From the NCBI RefSeq assembly GCF_020085105.1, contig NC_058064.1:14057001-14121000 (forward strand): DNA of 64,000 bases. Direction: 5' to 3'. Numbering within the stretch: position 1 is the stretch's first letter; every line of letters starts with the position of its first letter. Below the pieces are notes generated by a model. The model saw only the letters and a list, made by a program, of their open reading frames with translations. It had not been told where the DNA came from and ran no database searches. Of the stretch, positions 1 to 15,600 are shown in pieces. Origin of the DNA: Siniperca chuatsi (Eukaryota > Chordata > Actinopteri > Centrarchiformes > Sinipercidae). The position numbers were made by a program, and so were the translations under genes.

Positions 1-643
1 CATCATGTTTCTTGGCTCTTTCCCTGTTCTTATTCATCCAAGTAATAGTGTGATTTTTTTCCTCTGTTTTTGAGCTGACGTGAGCCTGCTAAATCTCAGA
101 CTGTTGCAAAAGACAGTTACAGTAAGTACATATTAATGAGCGAGCTTGCATGTCGTAAAGAGAGTCTTAATGCGTGCTTTATTAAAGACAGGTGTGCTGA
201 AAAGGTCCACCGGCTCAGCCTATATTATGTTATCTAGCACAGTCTGTGCATTTTAGCAACAACAGTAAGACAAATGTACTCTATGTTCTGTGTTACAGCT
301 TAATAATATATGGTGCTTTGACTGGCAGTGTACATATTGGGCTCAGACACATAATGATTATAATTTACAAAACTTGAATCGTGTTTTTGATGATGGTTAA
401 CATTCAGAGACAGAAAATATACAGCTGGAGACACTCCCATCGTGATCACATGTTGCATAATCCTGTCTCAGTAGTAATTCTGGAGTGGACGCTGTGTTAT
501 GTGATGTTCTGTGTTATTTTGTTTAGGGTGTGCTCTTGTTCTCTTTTTCGTTTGACGTCCCGTGATGTCACATGACAGGCTCCGCCCATTTGGCCTACCC
601 ACCAATCGCATCTTTGTTCACCGTCCCTGTTGTTTCTGTGCAG

Positions 644-3600
644 GTGAATGAGCGAGGCGGGGCCAGGGAGGAGAGGGAGGAGCAGGGAAAGCAGAACGGA
701 GGGCTGTATGAGGAGGCGGCTCCCAAACAGCACAGGAAACCTGAGAGGACCCTCAGGTACACAGACACAACAGCACACATCAAGTGACTTGCTGGTTTCC
801 ACTGAGGCCAAATTGGGGATAGCCAGGTCTGATGAATCATCCAAGAAACATTTTTCAATAAAACTCATCAAAATTCATGTTGCCATGAATTTGACAGTGA
901 TAGGTGACATAAATTCCCCAGTTGCCCCAATATTGGCAGTAAAACCTTATAATGGAGAAATAATAATACTGCTTTATAGCAGATATTGGGCAATTATGAC
1001 CGTATGCTGATATATCAGTGCCTGTCTACACTTGGTCAGTTGTGGAAAAGTACTGCAGTAACTTAATATTCTTGACACAAGGGTCAGTTGAGAAGATCAA
1101 GCTGTCTAACAACCAAAGCTCGCTGTTACTTTTCAAAATAAGAAATCCAGAAGTGAGAGGAAACACACATATTCCTATGATAAAAAATTATTGCTAGCAT
1201 AAAACAAAATGCAGTGCATTTTAAAGAATACTAAATAAGTCTGCATTTACCGAATTTATTAGGTATTATTCTGAAAATCTTTGTCGTAACACTTCACAGT
1301 GTTTGCACATGCTGAACAGGGGCAGTTTAATCAGACAGGAACTTGCTGATATTGCAGTCTGACATTTATTGTTTGTGGCTCAAGCTGGTATAAAAGCATG
1401 GAAATATTGCCTAAGGCATCTGCAAAATAATTGAAAAGCATATCTGAATCAGATTTTCAAGCAAACGAGCTGTTTTTGTACAGCAGTCAGCCGTAGCAGA
1501 GCAGTAGTGTGTTTTGGACATGGGTCACCTACTGTTAGTCCCCAGCGTAAACACGGGATGAAATCTGAGATGTGCTGTAACATTATCTTTGCAAAGGTGA
1601 TTGTTGGTATTTGTATGTGTGCACATGTGTTTTTGTCTGTGTGTGTTTGCTTGTCCATGAAAGAGACAAATTCTTCTAGTGTATGTTTAAACATTCAGTT
1701 TGTATCAAATGTCAAGTGTTTACCTGTATGTCAACCTGCTTTGCGTCCTACTTGCACAGTTTTTGTTCCTGTTGTGACCTGCATGTGTGCCCTGACCCGT
1801 GTTTGTGTGTCTGTCCCAGTCGCGGCAGTGTACGTTCCCCCGAGGCGTCCGCAGGTGACGACCAAGACGACGCTGCCCGCCTGGAGGCAGAGCGCAAGCT
1901 GGAAGAGCTGAAGCGGCGCCGCGACGACGCAGAGAGCGAGGAGTTTGAGAGAATGAGGCAGAAGCAGCAGGAGGCCGAAGCCGAGCTAGAGGAGCTGAAG
2001 AGGAAGAGGGAAGAGAGGAGGAAGGTGCTGGAGGAGGAGGAGAGGCAGAAGAAGCAGGAGGAGGCGGAGAAAAAAGCCAGAGAGGAGGTAGGGAATGAGG
2101 GATGTTTTTATAATGTTTTTTTGGGGGGAATCAGTCACTTTATGGATGCCATTTGATCAGTTATGTTTTTCCCTTTTTCAACAAGCACCCATAGCGCTGT
2201 CCCAATACAACAATTCAACATTTGTTTGAAGCTTGTATTTCACTTTGAAAGTGGAGGCTAGCAAGCTAAGCTGACAAGCTTCCGCTTTTGTGGTGGAAGC
2301 TAGTTAGCTTAGCTTGCTAATTAGCACTGATTTCCACTAGATGTTACTTTTTGTTCATGTAATTTCAACACCCACATTTTCAAGCTCCTGCTCCACTGTG
2401 TTCATTCTACGTTATAGAAAAGAGTGGTTCTAGCTAGCATTAGCTGTCTCTTTCATGGATCCAGTTGTGTTGATGGCAAATGTCCAGACTGTCAAATCTC
2501 AAAGCAACGAGCAGTCCTGTAAGCTCAACATTCTGTATGTCACTCCGTGATTTGAATCACTATGCAAAGTAACTAACTGATGGAGTAGCGCACGTAGTAG
2601 CAGCAAAAAGAAAAGGCTAACAACGTCAGCCCCCCTGCTGGTTGGAATTGAAGTGATATAAATGTTTTTAGTGCCGGCCCACACAGATATTGCACCAATC
2701 AAATTACCAGCACTGACATCATCAGTTAGTACCAAAAATTCACACCCCCACTAATGCAGGGCTAACACTGCAGAAAAATAAATAAAACTTTAATTTCTTC
2801 TTTTTGATGATTACAGTTTTGACCAAAGAGGTGCACAAGCCAACACACTCCAAGGATATATGTTCTTATTTCTCAAAAAAAAAAAAATCAGTTTGACTTT
2901 AAGCTTATTGGTTTCATTTATTCCACTCATTTCTTCCAGTTATATCTTTAAAGTTCACAACCCACGTCCTCTTTCCTTGTTTTACACCTGTGTGAGCTGA
3001 AACCCATGCATCACACTCATACTAGCGCTGCGGTGACGTTATCTCGCCACACTTCACTGTTATCATCAACGTATTTGGGTCCCCCCTCGTAACTCATGTA
3101 TGTCATTCCTTCTTCCTCCTCTTATAACGACCTCATCCTTATGTATCTCGAATGTGATAACCTCCTCCTTCCTATGTGTTCACATCTGTATTTAACCACG
3201 CAATGTCGTTAATTTTCCCTTTCATCCACTCGCTCTGAGGCCCTGCATTCTCACTATTACCCTGACTGGTCTTCTTTGTTGATCTTGGCTCCGAATGCGG
3301 CGGCCCGTCTCTCGCTATCTGCCCCTGTTCTTCTCCTCTTGTGTGATGTTAATGAGGCCTTTTGGTTTGTAATTAAAAGATGGCCCAGAGATACAGAGAG
3401 ACTAATTAACCAAGACAAGGCTGCTGGTGAGGGCTGATATACTGCCAAGCAACAGCCCTCTTCTGAATACAGTACAAATGGTTCATACATTAATTGTTTA
3501 AAAAAAAACTGTTGATAGTCTACATGTTCCAAGCTTTCCAAAATGTTTTTTTTTCCTGAGGCAGGCGATCACTGTAAATAAGAATTTGCTCTGACTAATT

Positions 3601-6600
3601 GAATTTGTTCCTGACCTGCTTCATAAGCAAATCAATTAGGAAGTGGCACATATCTATTGTCTGGGTCGACTGCATTCCTGATTGGATCCACTGGCTGTCT
3701 GTCATGTTGGTGACTTATACTATTCAATATAATGCCCATGATAATATAAGTACATTTCCATTTTCTCTGTTACATGAAAGTCATTCAACTTATACACAGT
3801 TCTTGAAAGATTTTGCATTTGCTGCACCAAACTCTCTGGGCCTGTTAGTTCGTTCCCAGGCAAAATCTACTGGTGTACAGGAAGCATGTTTTAGGTTTCC
3901 AGCAGCAACAGTGGTTTGTTTAGAGTAAATACAAGAGAAATGGGCAGTTAGCATGAGCAGCAATATCCGGCAAGGCTGAGCTGGCAAAGAACAGAGCGCC
4001 ACCTACATATGCTACAATTGAATTAACAGAAAGGTCCCTGTTGAAATAACAAATCTGCTGAACTGCCTCAACTCTAAACACATCTGTCTTTCTCAGGAGG
4101 AGAAGAGGAAGATGAAGGAGGAGATTGAAAGGAGGAGAGCAGAGGCAGCTGAGAAGAGACAGAAGGTGGAAGACACTATGGACGGGGAGGACAGACCCTT
4201 CAAGTGTGTCAGCCCTCGAGGCTCCTCTCTGAAGGTCAGTCCGCCATTTTTAAACTCTGCCCTGCGAGTGTCGGCCCAGTTTTATTTGCCAATTGACCGT
4301 TCGCTAAGCCCCATGCTTCATAGTTATTGTTGCTATATATATATTTAGTCCTCACACGGCACATATATAGTTTATAATGATAACAGTGGTAGATTTACCA
4401 CTCAAAATTCTTAGTCATTTTTCAAATAATGATTTCAGGCTATTCAGTTTATTTTCCCGGCTGAAATGACAACTGTCGCTGGCACACTTTATCAGCTGAC
4501 GCTAACTCTATTAGCTCCACCACTTGGTTGAAAACACTGTCTGCAGATGACTTTTAAATGTTTCCAGCTGACTCGTTTCAAAACAAAAATCTTGTAAAAG
4601 ATGCATTTGATGGAAACATACATTATATTGTGCTAAAAGACATGAGGCTAAAGCTACAGGTCCCAGACAAAAAAGTCAGCATCCTCACCAGTTGATGTTT
4701 CGTGTATAAGACATTAACATAAAGAAACTGCATTGTTCTTGTGTTGCATTTTAGAGCAAGTTAGTCCTAGTTTTATAAGTTTGATAAGGAAAAATGTAAG
4801 ATCAGACTGTTATTTTGTTTTTATGTAACCCTTTTGGGCTGCTGAACCTCCCCAAATCCAATAAAGATCAGGACAGAGCTGCTAATGTTACCCTTCGCTC
4901 TGATTATAGGAGCATCCAGGACCAGCTTCCATACAGTGGGGAAATACTACCAAGTGGATGTGCTTGTCATGAACTAAACTACCTGTAGCCCCATAAACAA
5001 ATGTAGTTACATTAAATAATAATTAAATGCTTCTTGGTTTTGGAAGTAGCGTTTTGTTACTACTATAACACATGACAAAAAAACACATGACCCTCTAAAC
5101 TATCATAGAAAAGGTTTCAGTCGTAGTCATCTGGACACTGTTTTCAGAATCAAGACGTTTCGGCTCCCATCCGGAAGTCATTCTCAATTGTGAAAAAATT
5201 GGACGGGAACTGGAAATTTAAGCTAATCTGAGTTACATAAGCCCTGCCCTCAGGAGGGAATCTGCCTGAGTATCTGTTAATAGCTAGTTTCACCTGAAAC
5301 TGACCTAATAGTTTCAAGATGGCCCAGTGATCAGTAATCAGGCCTATTGTTCTCTGGCTGCATCTACTTCATCACTGTTAAGTGCCTGATTAGCATGTGA
5401 TAGGCGTGACCAAGGTGATAATACACTCTGATAGACTTTGGGCAGATTAAATCTCAGACCACCATTTCTGTTCAAAGAGGGTTCTCTTTCTTCACAAAAA
5501 TGGCTTCCTTGACACCCGTTCAAACCAACTCTTCTCTCTACTAAGAATCTTCACCTCGCTGTCTTCAAATGTGTGGTTTGTAGCTTTTAAATGCAAATGC
5601 ACGGCGCTCTGTAATCCTGAGTTAGCGTGTCGTCTGTGCTGATAAAGTCTTTTGTGAAGTGGCTGTTTGGTTTCGCCTATGTACCGTTCTTTGCAGTTTT
5701 CCTCACTGCACTGAATGGAGTAGACAACATTGCTCTGTTTTTGTGTGGGTAACTTGTGACATCTGTCTCAACACAACCTACTTCCAATTCCGGGGACACT
5801 TCTACAGACAGATCCACGGCTGTGCTATGGGCTCTCCGGTCTCTCCCATTGTGGCCAACCTGTACATGGAACAGTTTGAGAAGAAGGCATTATCCTCGTT
5901 CCCGGGCACACCACCAAGTCATTGGTACCGTTACGTGGATGACACCTTTGTGAAAATCAAGAAACAAGACTTGGAAGCGTTCTCAGAGCATATTAATACG
6001 GTGGACCCCAACATCAAGTTCACGCGTGAGGATGCAAAAGAGAACCGCTTGGCCTTTCTTGATTGTTCTACTCTCAGAGGAGAGGACGGAAAGCTCCAGA
6101 TAGAAGTGTACAGGAAACCAACACATACGGATCAATACCTGCTCTTTGACTCACATCATCCACTACAGCACAAGCTGGGTGTAATCCGGACATTACAACA
6201 CAGAGCCAAAGAAGTGCCCACAGGCTCAGAGGGTAAGAAGAAAGAGGAAAGGCATGTCCAGAATGCACTCTCAGCCTGTGGTTATCCTACTTGGGCTATC
6301 AACAAAGTTAAAAGAGCCAAAAAACAGGACAAAAGTGTAACTGAACCGAGAAGGAACGGTGTCTCCATTCCTTATGTATCTGGACTGTCTGAAAAACTAC
6401 AAAGGATCTTTAGACAGCACGATGTTCCTGTCTTCTTTAAACCAGGCAACACTTTAAGACAGAAACTCGTTCACCCTAAGGACAAGTTACCCACACAAAA
6501 ACAGAGCAATGTTGTCTACTCCATTCAGTGCAGTGAGGAAAACTGCAAAGAACGGTACATAGGCGAAACCAAACAGCCACTTCACAAAAGACTTTATCAG

Positions 6601-9600
6601 CACAGACGACACGCTAACTCAGGATTACAGAGCGCCGTGCATTTGCATTTAAAAGCTACAAACCACACATTTGAAGACAGCGAGGTGAAGATTCTTAGTA
6701 GAGAGAAGAGTTGGTTTGAACGGGTGTCAAGGAAGCCATTTTTGTGAAGAAAGAGAACCCTCTTTGAACAGAAATGGTGGTCTGAGATTTAATCTGCCCA
6801 AAGTCTATCAGAGTGTATTATCACCTTGGTCACGCCTATCACATGCTAATCAGGCACTTAACAGTGATGAAGTAGATGCAGCCAGAGAACAATAGGCCTG
6901 ATTACTGATCACTGGGCCATCTTGAAACTATTAGGTCAGTTTCAGGTGAAACTAGCTATTAACAGATACTCAGGCAGATTCCCTCCTGAGGGCAGGGCTT
7001 ATGTAACTCAGATTATCTTAAATTTCCAGTTCCCGTCCAATTTTTTCACAATTGAGAATGACTTCCGGATGGGAGCCGAAACGTCTTGATTCTGAAAACA
7101 GTGTCCAGATGACTACGACTGAAACCTTTTCTACGATAGAACACTCCTGGACGAATGAGGGACTACACCGTCTTACCCTCTAAACTGTTCAGATGCCGAA
7201 TATTGCTCTTACCACAGCCTCATGCACTGCCTCAACATGTGGAGAAATTTAGTGCTTGACAGGCCTGCCATGCCTACTTACGGTTGCTACTATGATTGGA
7301 CAATCTCTGCTTGAGGGACGGGTTTTAGCGAATGGTCAATTAATCAGCCAGTTCTTCATAAATACAGATAATTCAATTCAATACTCAATTGTAACTATAA
7401 AGCACTTTGCCTGTGTTGTATTTTTCTGTTTGTATTTGTATCCTGTCCAGCACAGTCATCAGCACAATGGAGTCAATATAATACTTCTCCAAAACCTGCA
7501 AATCCCACTCATCCGGCAGTGCAGCAAAGCTCAAGCTAAACATTCAAAATATTTGGAGAGATTAAGTGCCAGATGACCCTCATCTGCCCCTCTCGCCTCT
7601 TTTAGCTCTCTGCAATGAAGTGTTATCTGACTGAGATGAAGGTGTTTATAAATGGAAAGAGCCTCGATGAACTAGGGGAGAAATGTGAAAAAGTCAGCTG
7701 CTCATTTTTCTGTATTTTATTTCACTGTTCACTTTGAAATTCTGCTGACATGTCAACCTGTTTGTCATTAGAAAACACTGCACTAGGAAAAGCAACCTGC
7801 ATCACAACCCAGTGCATGCCCCTTCCTACCAAAGATAAATGGTTGTCACGGCGAAGGAACGTTTAATCAACTCAAATGTGTATAAATGTTTTCAGTGTTG
7901 CCAAAAGCCAACTCCCACACACTCACAATCGAGGGGGATTTTCAGCCAGTGGAGAAAATCTAATTAGTGACAGTTAGCAGTAATATCCATCTGGCCCGTC
8001 CCGGTGAGACTCCAGGCTGGAGGCTTGGCTCTAATGGTGTGTGAGCTCTGATCGTACTGGAATCAAGTACTTTGTTTGTTTGTGGTCAGTTTTTTTAATA
8101 ATGCTGTAAACTGTAATTCTCGCCTCACAGACCCAGCTTTACTTTGTGGTCATGTTCACTGTAGGTACAGGTGTGTTCGTGTATGTGTGTGTTTGTTTCT
8201 GTCTGTGGGCATCTGGCTGTTTTATATTTCATACACTACACACTGTGTTGTGTATGAATTGTTGCTTTGCAGTGTTATACATTTTGTTTTGACACTGTTT
8301 TTTGTCTTGACACTGTGCCAGGTCATAATACAGTTGCATTGTATGTTTTATTTTCCAACTTTGGAACCTGTTCACATCTGAGATAATTGCTTTTAGGTGA
8401 ATGCCATGCATAGACAACCAAAACAACAAGATAAAACTCTTAAAGCAGTTTTTAATTGATTTTTTGGTCACTTGTTGGCAGCAGAACAATCTATGAACAC
8501 CACATTGTCACCTGATGAAGTTGATAATGGGTAACGCATTAGCGAACAGTTGCTTATTTACACATCCAGCAAATTCAGAGCAACATTAGCATTCATTTGA
8601 AGTCGTGTTTCTGGTCACTTGGTGAATGTAAATCCAATATTTACTCTCCTTTTAGCTTTTTTTTGGTCTTCACTAACTTTAAGTTAAATATCTGGCTCTT
8701 TAGCTTCTAAATGCTCCACCGTATTCACCAGCTATTCGCTAACGTTGTCTGTCTGCTGTTAATGAAAGCGGTGAGAATGAACCAAAACCAAAATTTGCAG
8801 TTCAGTGAAAACCAAAACAATGAGCTGAAAGATGTTTGAAAAACTTTTTAGAGCTGAGGGGAACTGCGGAGTTGGGTTCATTACTACGAGTGATACCTTT
8901 CACATTACACAGAGTCATTTGGCTAAAATATCAAAATGTTGATTAGCGCAGCTTTAAAAAGTATTTTGGTTATCACAGCACACAATATGGGATGTCGTGA
9001 TAGTCACATAAGTGGAACGAACACATGAAAATGGACTCATCTGTCTCACATGTTGCCAAATACAAACCTGAACAATAGCAGATAGATCAGTTTTTCCTAT
9101 TTCTCACATAAATGTAACATTTTCCAGTTCGTTTATGTGCAGAGTGTATTTCCAGCTTCTGCTTTTCTTTGAAACCTGCCAACCGTCTATTTCAAAATTG
9201 CATGCATGCCATTGAGAATATACGCTGTTTTCTTAATTGTCTTTTGCTGTTATGTGTATTTTACCCGACAGCTATTATATTGTGGCTTCTGTTACACTAA
9301 AACATATTTGCCTCGCTATCAGCGATCACTTTCCAGTGGAACACACAGTCCCAGGAGCTCGCCTACATGTTATCAGTAAACCAGCATCACCCTGCTCCGT
9401 ACTGTAGATAAAGTACAGTGTTCTCTGGGAGAGAAGGACAGGGGACAGAATGAAGGACAGGCTGCGGTGATGCAGGAAAGCGATTAGGGTTAACAGGATT
9501 ACTGTAACTGCGTTCTGATGGCTACAGCTCTTTAAAACGCATCTGAGAATGGGGAATTTCCTGTTGAGTATTTTGGGAACTCCCACATTTGGTAGCAGCT

Positions 9601-12600
9601 GAGTGCAAGGTCCTTTTTCACAGGGAGAGAGCTTTTTCTGCAGTTTCTTCTTTTGTCCGTTTAAAGGTTGTTGTTTTTTGTCTAAGCAACGCATACGTTG
9701 CCCCCTCTTTTAGCCTTTTTTTTATATATCATAAACAAACCTCTGAGATTCCCACCGTCCAACGTGTGCATGTCATTCAGAGCATTCTGCACACAGAGGG
9801 AACAATCAGTTACATTGTGTGTTGCTGATCAGGAAAATCCAGACAAAATGAGATACACACCATTAAAAAATACTGTTGTAGTCCAGTGATGATTGGCAAG
9901 AGAGAAAAGTACGTAATGCTATTTAAGTTATGAAAAATCTAAGGACCAGTAATTACATGTGTGATACATACTGAGTTATGAACTCAAGTCAGGAATGAGT
10001 TTTTCAATGAAACTACTCATACAAACAATAAAGACATTATAGAAGCATGGAAATCAATGGGAGAGTTGGGTTTAACATCTGTTTTACGGCTACTGAAGAG
10101 TGAAAGAAAATGTTGTGTTGCAGTGATGTATGCGTGAGTGGAACATCACTGCAATATTTATTAACCTAGAGCTCTTATAACCTTTCTCAACAGATTGGAG
10201 AGAGGGCAGAGTTCCTGAACAAGTCGGCACAGAAAAGGTAAAAACATACTTAAGCTTCATCCTCCAGATTTTTTTCCGGTATCAAAGCTTTCAGTTGCAG
10301 TCGTGTTTCGCTGAATAGGAAAAATGTAACCCAGAGTTGAGGTTTTAATGCCCTCTTGGGGTTAGAAGTGTTGTCTCTCAAGGCACTAAAGATGAAATGC
10401 TCGACCACACTGTGTATAATATTCAAAGTGATCCCATGCTGTGCTTGCTAACTATTTGCTTCTGCCCAGCAGCACGGTGAAGATGTCTCATTCTCCCGCA
10501 GTGTCCAAGATAGACAACAGGCTGGAGCAGTACACCTCAGCTGCTCAGGTTAGCATTTTTTCAACAGTAATATGTTGTAGCAGAAAGGCATCAACATTGG
10601 TGGCGCATGAGGTTGACACTGTACTTACTACATTTTTATTTCCACGGCATGCAAAGCATTTGGCCTATCTCACTGAGGATTACAAGACCCAGCAATACAG
10701 CAAACATCAAAAATCTAATAAGACTTCTTGCAGTAACACATATACAAAAAAGAATAACATCAGTTATATTATAAGTACTTCTATATACTTAAATGACATA
10801 TATTTACGTGCAAATTTCAAATTGATGTATACCAAATAGCAGAAGCTGTTTTCCTTATCGCCCATACTTTATCCAAGTAAGTGGCTAATCTAAATATTTC
10901 ATATGTGAATAACCAACTCAGTCTTTGTGCATCTTCCATGTTTAAAAAAACTAATTCTTCTTTTTTTATCTTACTAAAAGTATTGCATGGTTCCCAGTCA
11001 AAAAGACAATAGAAAACAAAATGAAACCCCAGGACTAAGATCATCCTGGATATGATGTCAGCATCATGTGGCACATTGCAAATAACGTCAAGAACAATTT
11101 GAAATCAGATTTCAGCAACTAGACTGAGACAAATCTATAGGATCCTGAATTCAAATACATATAGAACTGCCAAAATCAATTTCTTGAGCTAATTCCAATC
11201 TTGGTATGCTAAAAATCAGATTTTGGCAGCCTTTCTGGGACTAAAAGTTGCCCAAAAGTACCCATCCTGTGTCCTATCTAAGGGTCCTAAACTAGAAACA
11301 CATGCAGTCAGGATTAGCATGGCGTGTCGCTCCCTCATGCTAATTCTTTTTTAAATCATATCCAGCATTTCTCTGTTGATTTGAATACCCAAAGCAACCC
11401 AGTAATATTTCTCAATGCACTTTGAAGACACTGTAGGATTTTGTAACTATTATTATTAGCAAGCTCATGTGTTTTTATTTTTTTAAAAGACAGGTATCTG
11501 AGCTTTGATCAGAACACCCATCCCTTCTATTCACCAGCTTAAACCCATCACTTTGTCTCAGCAGAGAGAGAACAAGGAGTCTCGATCCCCTCGCTCTGGA
11601 GCGGTGGATCTGCCCATGGTCACCGACGGCATACGAAACATCAAGAGCATGTGGGAGAAAGGCAACGTGTTCACCTCACCTGGAGGTGGCGGGAGCACGT
11701 TCAAGGTAAAAGACGAGGTGGTGGAGGATGTGACAAGTTAATGAAACTTTGTGTGTGCCTGTGTGACTGCAGCCGAGAGAGAAAGAGAGAGAGGAAAGAA
11801 CCCGGTTCACTGGCACTTCCTGCTCGGCCCCATTGCCGATGATGACCAGGCTTAGCTGACCTTTGACCCTATCCAAACAGGAAGCAGCTGTGATGAAGAC
11901 AGGCGTGGCAGGCCGCATCAACGACTGGCTGAATAAAACCCCGGAGAGGGCCAAAACATCAGGAGAAAGGCCAGCGGTAGGTCGTCGCCATAGCAACCCC
12001 TATCGCTGCTGCTAGGAAGTACAGTAGATGTATTGTACAGCTCAGGGCCCTATAGAGAAATGTCAAGATCAACACATCTACTTCTACATCTACTAAGCCC
12101 TGGAAAACATTTTTAATCACCTTCTTATTTTGAGCAATGGGGTTCTCCATGAAGTCACAATTTTCTGCCCAAGTTAGAACAGTTTTGGTTATTTCTTGTT
12201 TGTTTGTTTTTTCTGTGCTCTTCTTGCTGATTTGACGTGGGCGGGGCTATAATCGAACAATATGATGTCACATAACTTCCATTCACCAATCGGGATTTAG
12301 CAATATTTGAGTCAGAATCTGATGACAGTTGGTGGGTTGTTTGGTCACTGTCAAACCACACCCACACTATCCCGAGGAAGCAGATTAGCTGAGTTTTGGA
12401 CTGTTAAACTCTTTATTAATAATACCTAAAGATGCTTTTTAATGTATTATTAGCTTATTTAGTTATCAACATTAAATGTTACAGAGAAATACTTATGGTT
12501 TGAAAACTACATTTTTAGGGGCTTTAAGTGGTAACCGCTTATAGTTGGGGTAAAGACAATACTTGACACATTAATGCAACACTTACTTTGCTTACAGCAA

Positions 12601-15600
12601 AGTCACTATATACCCTCAATAGTATCTCATTGGAAACAAATCTAAAATGTCAGTAATTATCTGTCTGGCACCACCTGGTGGCCATAAAGAAAAATAACTT
12701 ATGAAGCGTCTGAGCTTGTCCACTCTTAGATAGAGTACATGTGGAAATTGTAGACTCGGCATTAGTTTGGTATACAGTGTCACTTAAGCATTTTATCTTA
12801 AGCTTATCATAAGCTTTGCTTGCAGACAGACAGCAAGCTTGAGTGTTTTTTTTTTTTTTCAGTCTTGCTCATGTGTATCATGCCTCTCTTCACGCCTACC
12901 TATATTTCACCCACATATTTATATTAGGGCTTTCCATGTAAGGGATTATGGCATGTGCTCAAATAGGTAACACACAGGAGATACTGAGGATGTGAAAGGA
13001 AACTTTGAATACAAGTATTCCCAAAAGAGAGTGTCTAAGAAAAAGTTCCAAAACTGGAACTCTTTTGCCATAGAAGGTTGCTATCCAGTGTTACAATATT
13101 AATAGCTCTTCATTGAATTTTACTTTGCATTGTGATGGAGTGTCTTGAAAGAGAATTGCCTCAGACTCAGAGTGAGAGTGCTATTTTCAACTTCCTCTAG
13201 ACAAGCACCTCTCTGCTTGATAGTGTCTGTCAACCTTTGCTCCTCAAGCTCGCTGTCCTCCTCTGTCATTCCTCTCCTCTACATCTCAGGTACTCTGCCA
13301 TTTGCCACAAAACCACTGTTTTCAAATTGACCTACAAATGCCAAGCACTCTAAGCACCACTGATATGACGCTTTGCCTTTGCCTCTTGTTTTCTGTCACT
13401 CTCTCTCTCTCTCTCTCTGACAGGACCTGAAGCCTGTTGACGTCACCAACAAGAGGAGTCTATGGGAAAACAAAGGTGCCTCTCCAACCAAGGTAGCTAT
13501 TCATTTCAAACTATTCACTGTCCAATTGTTATGAAGAAAGAGTACCAGTCTCACCCATTGGGGAAATCTAAGTGATCATTACACATCCTGGAGTATGTCC
13601 AGATGAAGGTTTAACTATGCCAAATTGGTTTGTGGAAGGATTTTCCGTACTTTTTCATAGTTGTCAATCAAGAGTACGTTTTCAGGAGACAAAGTAGGAA
13701 TATTAAAATAATCTCAAGATATTTTGACCCTTGTGTTGCAGCAATGGGAGTAACAATCACTTCTGTTTGTCTCTGTTTTAAAGAACTCTCATAGCTAGTT
13801 GACCTCACCGTTAAATCTGGAATAAGCCTGGAGAGGTAAAGGAGTAATTGTTCCACGTTTCTTCAAAATACTCATCACAGAATGACCTCACACTCTGCTG
13901 TCACACTGTCGACTTTTTGCTCTGTGTTGTTGGCAAAGCTGTGCTCTGTTCTGCTGCGGTTGGACACATATCATCATAATGATAATATCTAAGAGTTGCA
14001 GTCCAAAATGCAATATTTATGATTTGGCAAATGTGTCCTACGTTCATGTGATTTGTGTGATTTCTGGCATAGTCTCTATTGAGTATTATTCAAGTTGCTT
14101 CACACACAAAGTCACAGCATTTAGAGGATGTAATTATCTGCATTTTGTAAATATTGAGCAATAAACATCAGTTTCATTCCAAAATGCACATAGGGGAAAT
14201 GAAAAGCATGTCTGCCAGATGTTCTAAGTGCTGTAAAATAAAAGAAACAAAGGGAACATTATCAACAGAGCCATAGTAAAGCCAATTTTAAAGGATTACG
14301 CCGTTGACTCCATTAACACCCTTAACTTGTTAAAGCCAACTCAACAAAATCCAGAAGATTACTGTTTAGTCTAAATTCTGTGTTGTAAAAAACATTTAAC
14401 AATGTGCCTGTTGTCCAACTGCGGGCTGAATGCTTTTCACAAATGGCTGTATCACATCACCGCTCCTTCTTCTGACAACCACAAATCACTACTCTCAGTC
14501 CAACTTCACTTGACTTTATATTGCACTAATGGAGAAACTGTTTACAGCACTTTTTACAAGTAAGACGCCTTGCTAGGTTGCGCAATGGCAGTTTGACAGT
14601 ATTGAATCACTGTTATCACCTCACATTTTCAAACAAGTCTGACTAAACCTGACATGAATAAATTGTCTTATCTTTATTTCTATACATAGATAAAGCTGTG
14701 TTTGTTGAGCTGCTTAGTAGAAGTGAAACCCCACCTTTAAAAAAAAAAAAAAAAAGAGTACGACAAGGATGTCCTACCTAGCCTACTTACTTTAGCATAA
14801 GCCTTCCTTCCTTCCTAAGCCAACAGCTGCAGTGCAAGCCGGAGACTGTGGTCCACCACAGTGAGTACTGGGGTTGGAGGGCACCAGGCGGTGGTCTGCA
14901 CTGACGTAAAAAGGGCCCTGGACAGGAAAGGTAGCGGTTAGCGACCTTGTCATTAGCTAACCGTGCTATGCTGTGATGTCAGGGAAGGCAAGATGAGTAG
15001 GATAACGACTGGTAGGAGAGATCTGGATAGGTTCAAGAGTCTGTATAGGTGGAAGTGGAAGATCAGAAGAGGTTGTAAGGACTTGCTGCTTTGACTGGAA
15101 GCTTTGCAAGTATGTTTTACTAACGTTCTGCATCTGTCAGCATCTTTGTCTCTGTCTCTTCTTTCTGTCTCCTTATTACCTTCCTGTCTTCATGTCTTGC
15201 AGGTGGCAGGCAGAGGGGAGACCAAATCAGTCGCCAACGGTGAGTTTTTACAAGGCACAGAAGTGTCGACTTGTAACTGCAGAGCTTGTGAATGCGTGAA
15301 ACACACAAATGGGTAGGTAGGCATGCTGCAGTCGTCAGGTGAAATGTCAACTTTTCAAAACCTACGAAACACCGCCTTGTTTTTAGCTTGGCCACAAGCT
15401 TGGATTTTTTTTTTTTTTCAGTTTTATAATTGCTTTCAGAAACCATAAGACAGGGGTTTTCTCAGCCATAAAGGAGCTCTTAATCCTTTAGTTGAAGTAA
15501 AAACATGGAAATGACCAAAATGAGGTGCAAAGTATCAACACCTCAACAGTGATATGTTATGATATGATATGTTTTTAAAAGTATGTTGGCAGCCTCCTTG

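Noticed and set aside
1-643. Possible further caldesmon exon at the left edge
   Set aside because: No acceptor/donor pair with a caldesmon-like frame was found; the frame at 572-643 runs into intron sequence before the acceptor at 642-643.
5659-5757. First 33 codons of the long open frame that runs into the Penelope-like reverse transcriptase
   Set aside because: This stretch is the inverted left arm; read on the other strand it is endonuclease-coding. The join to the RT segment is accidental.
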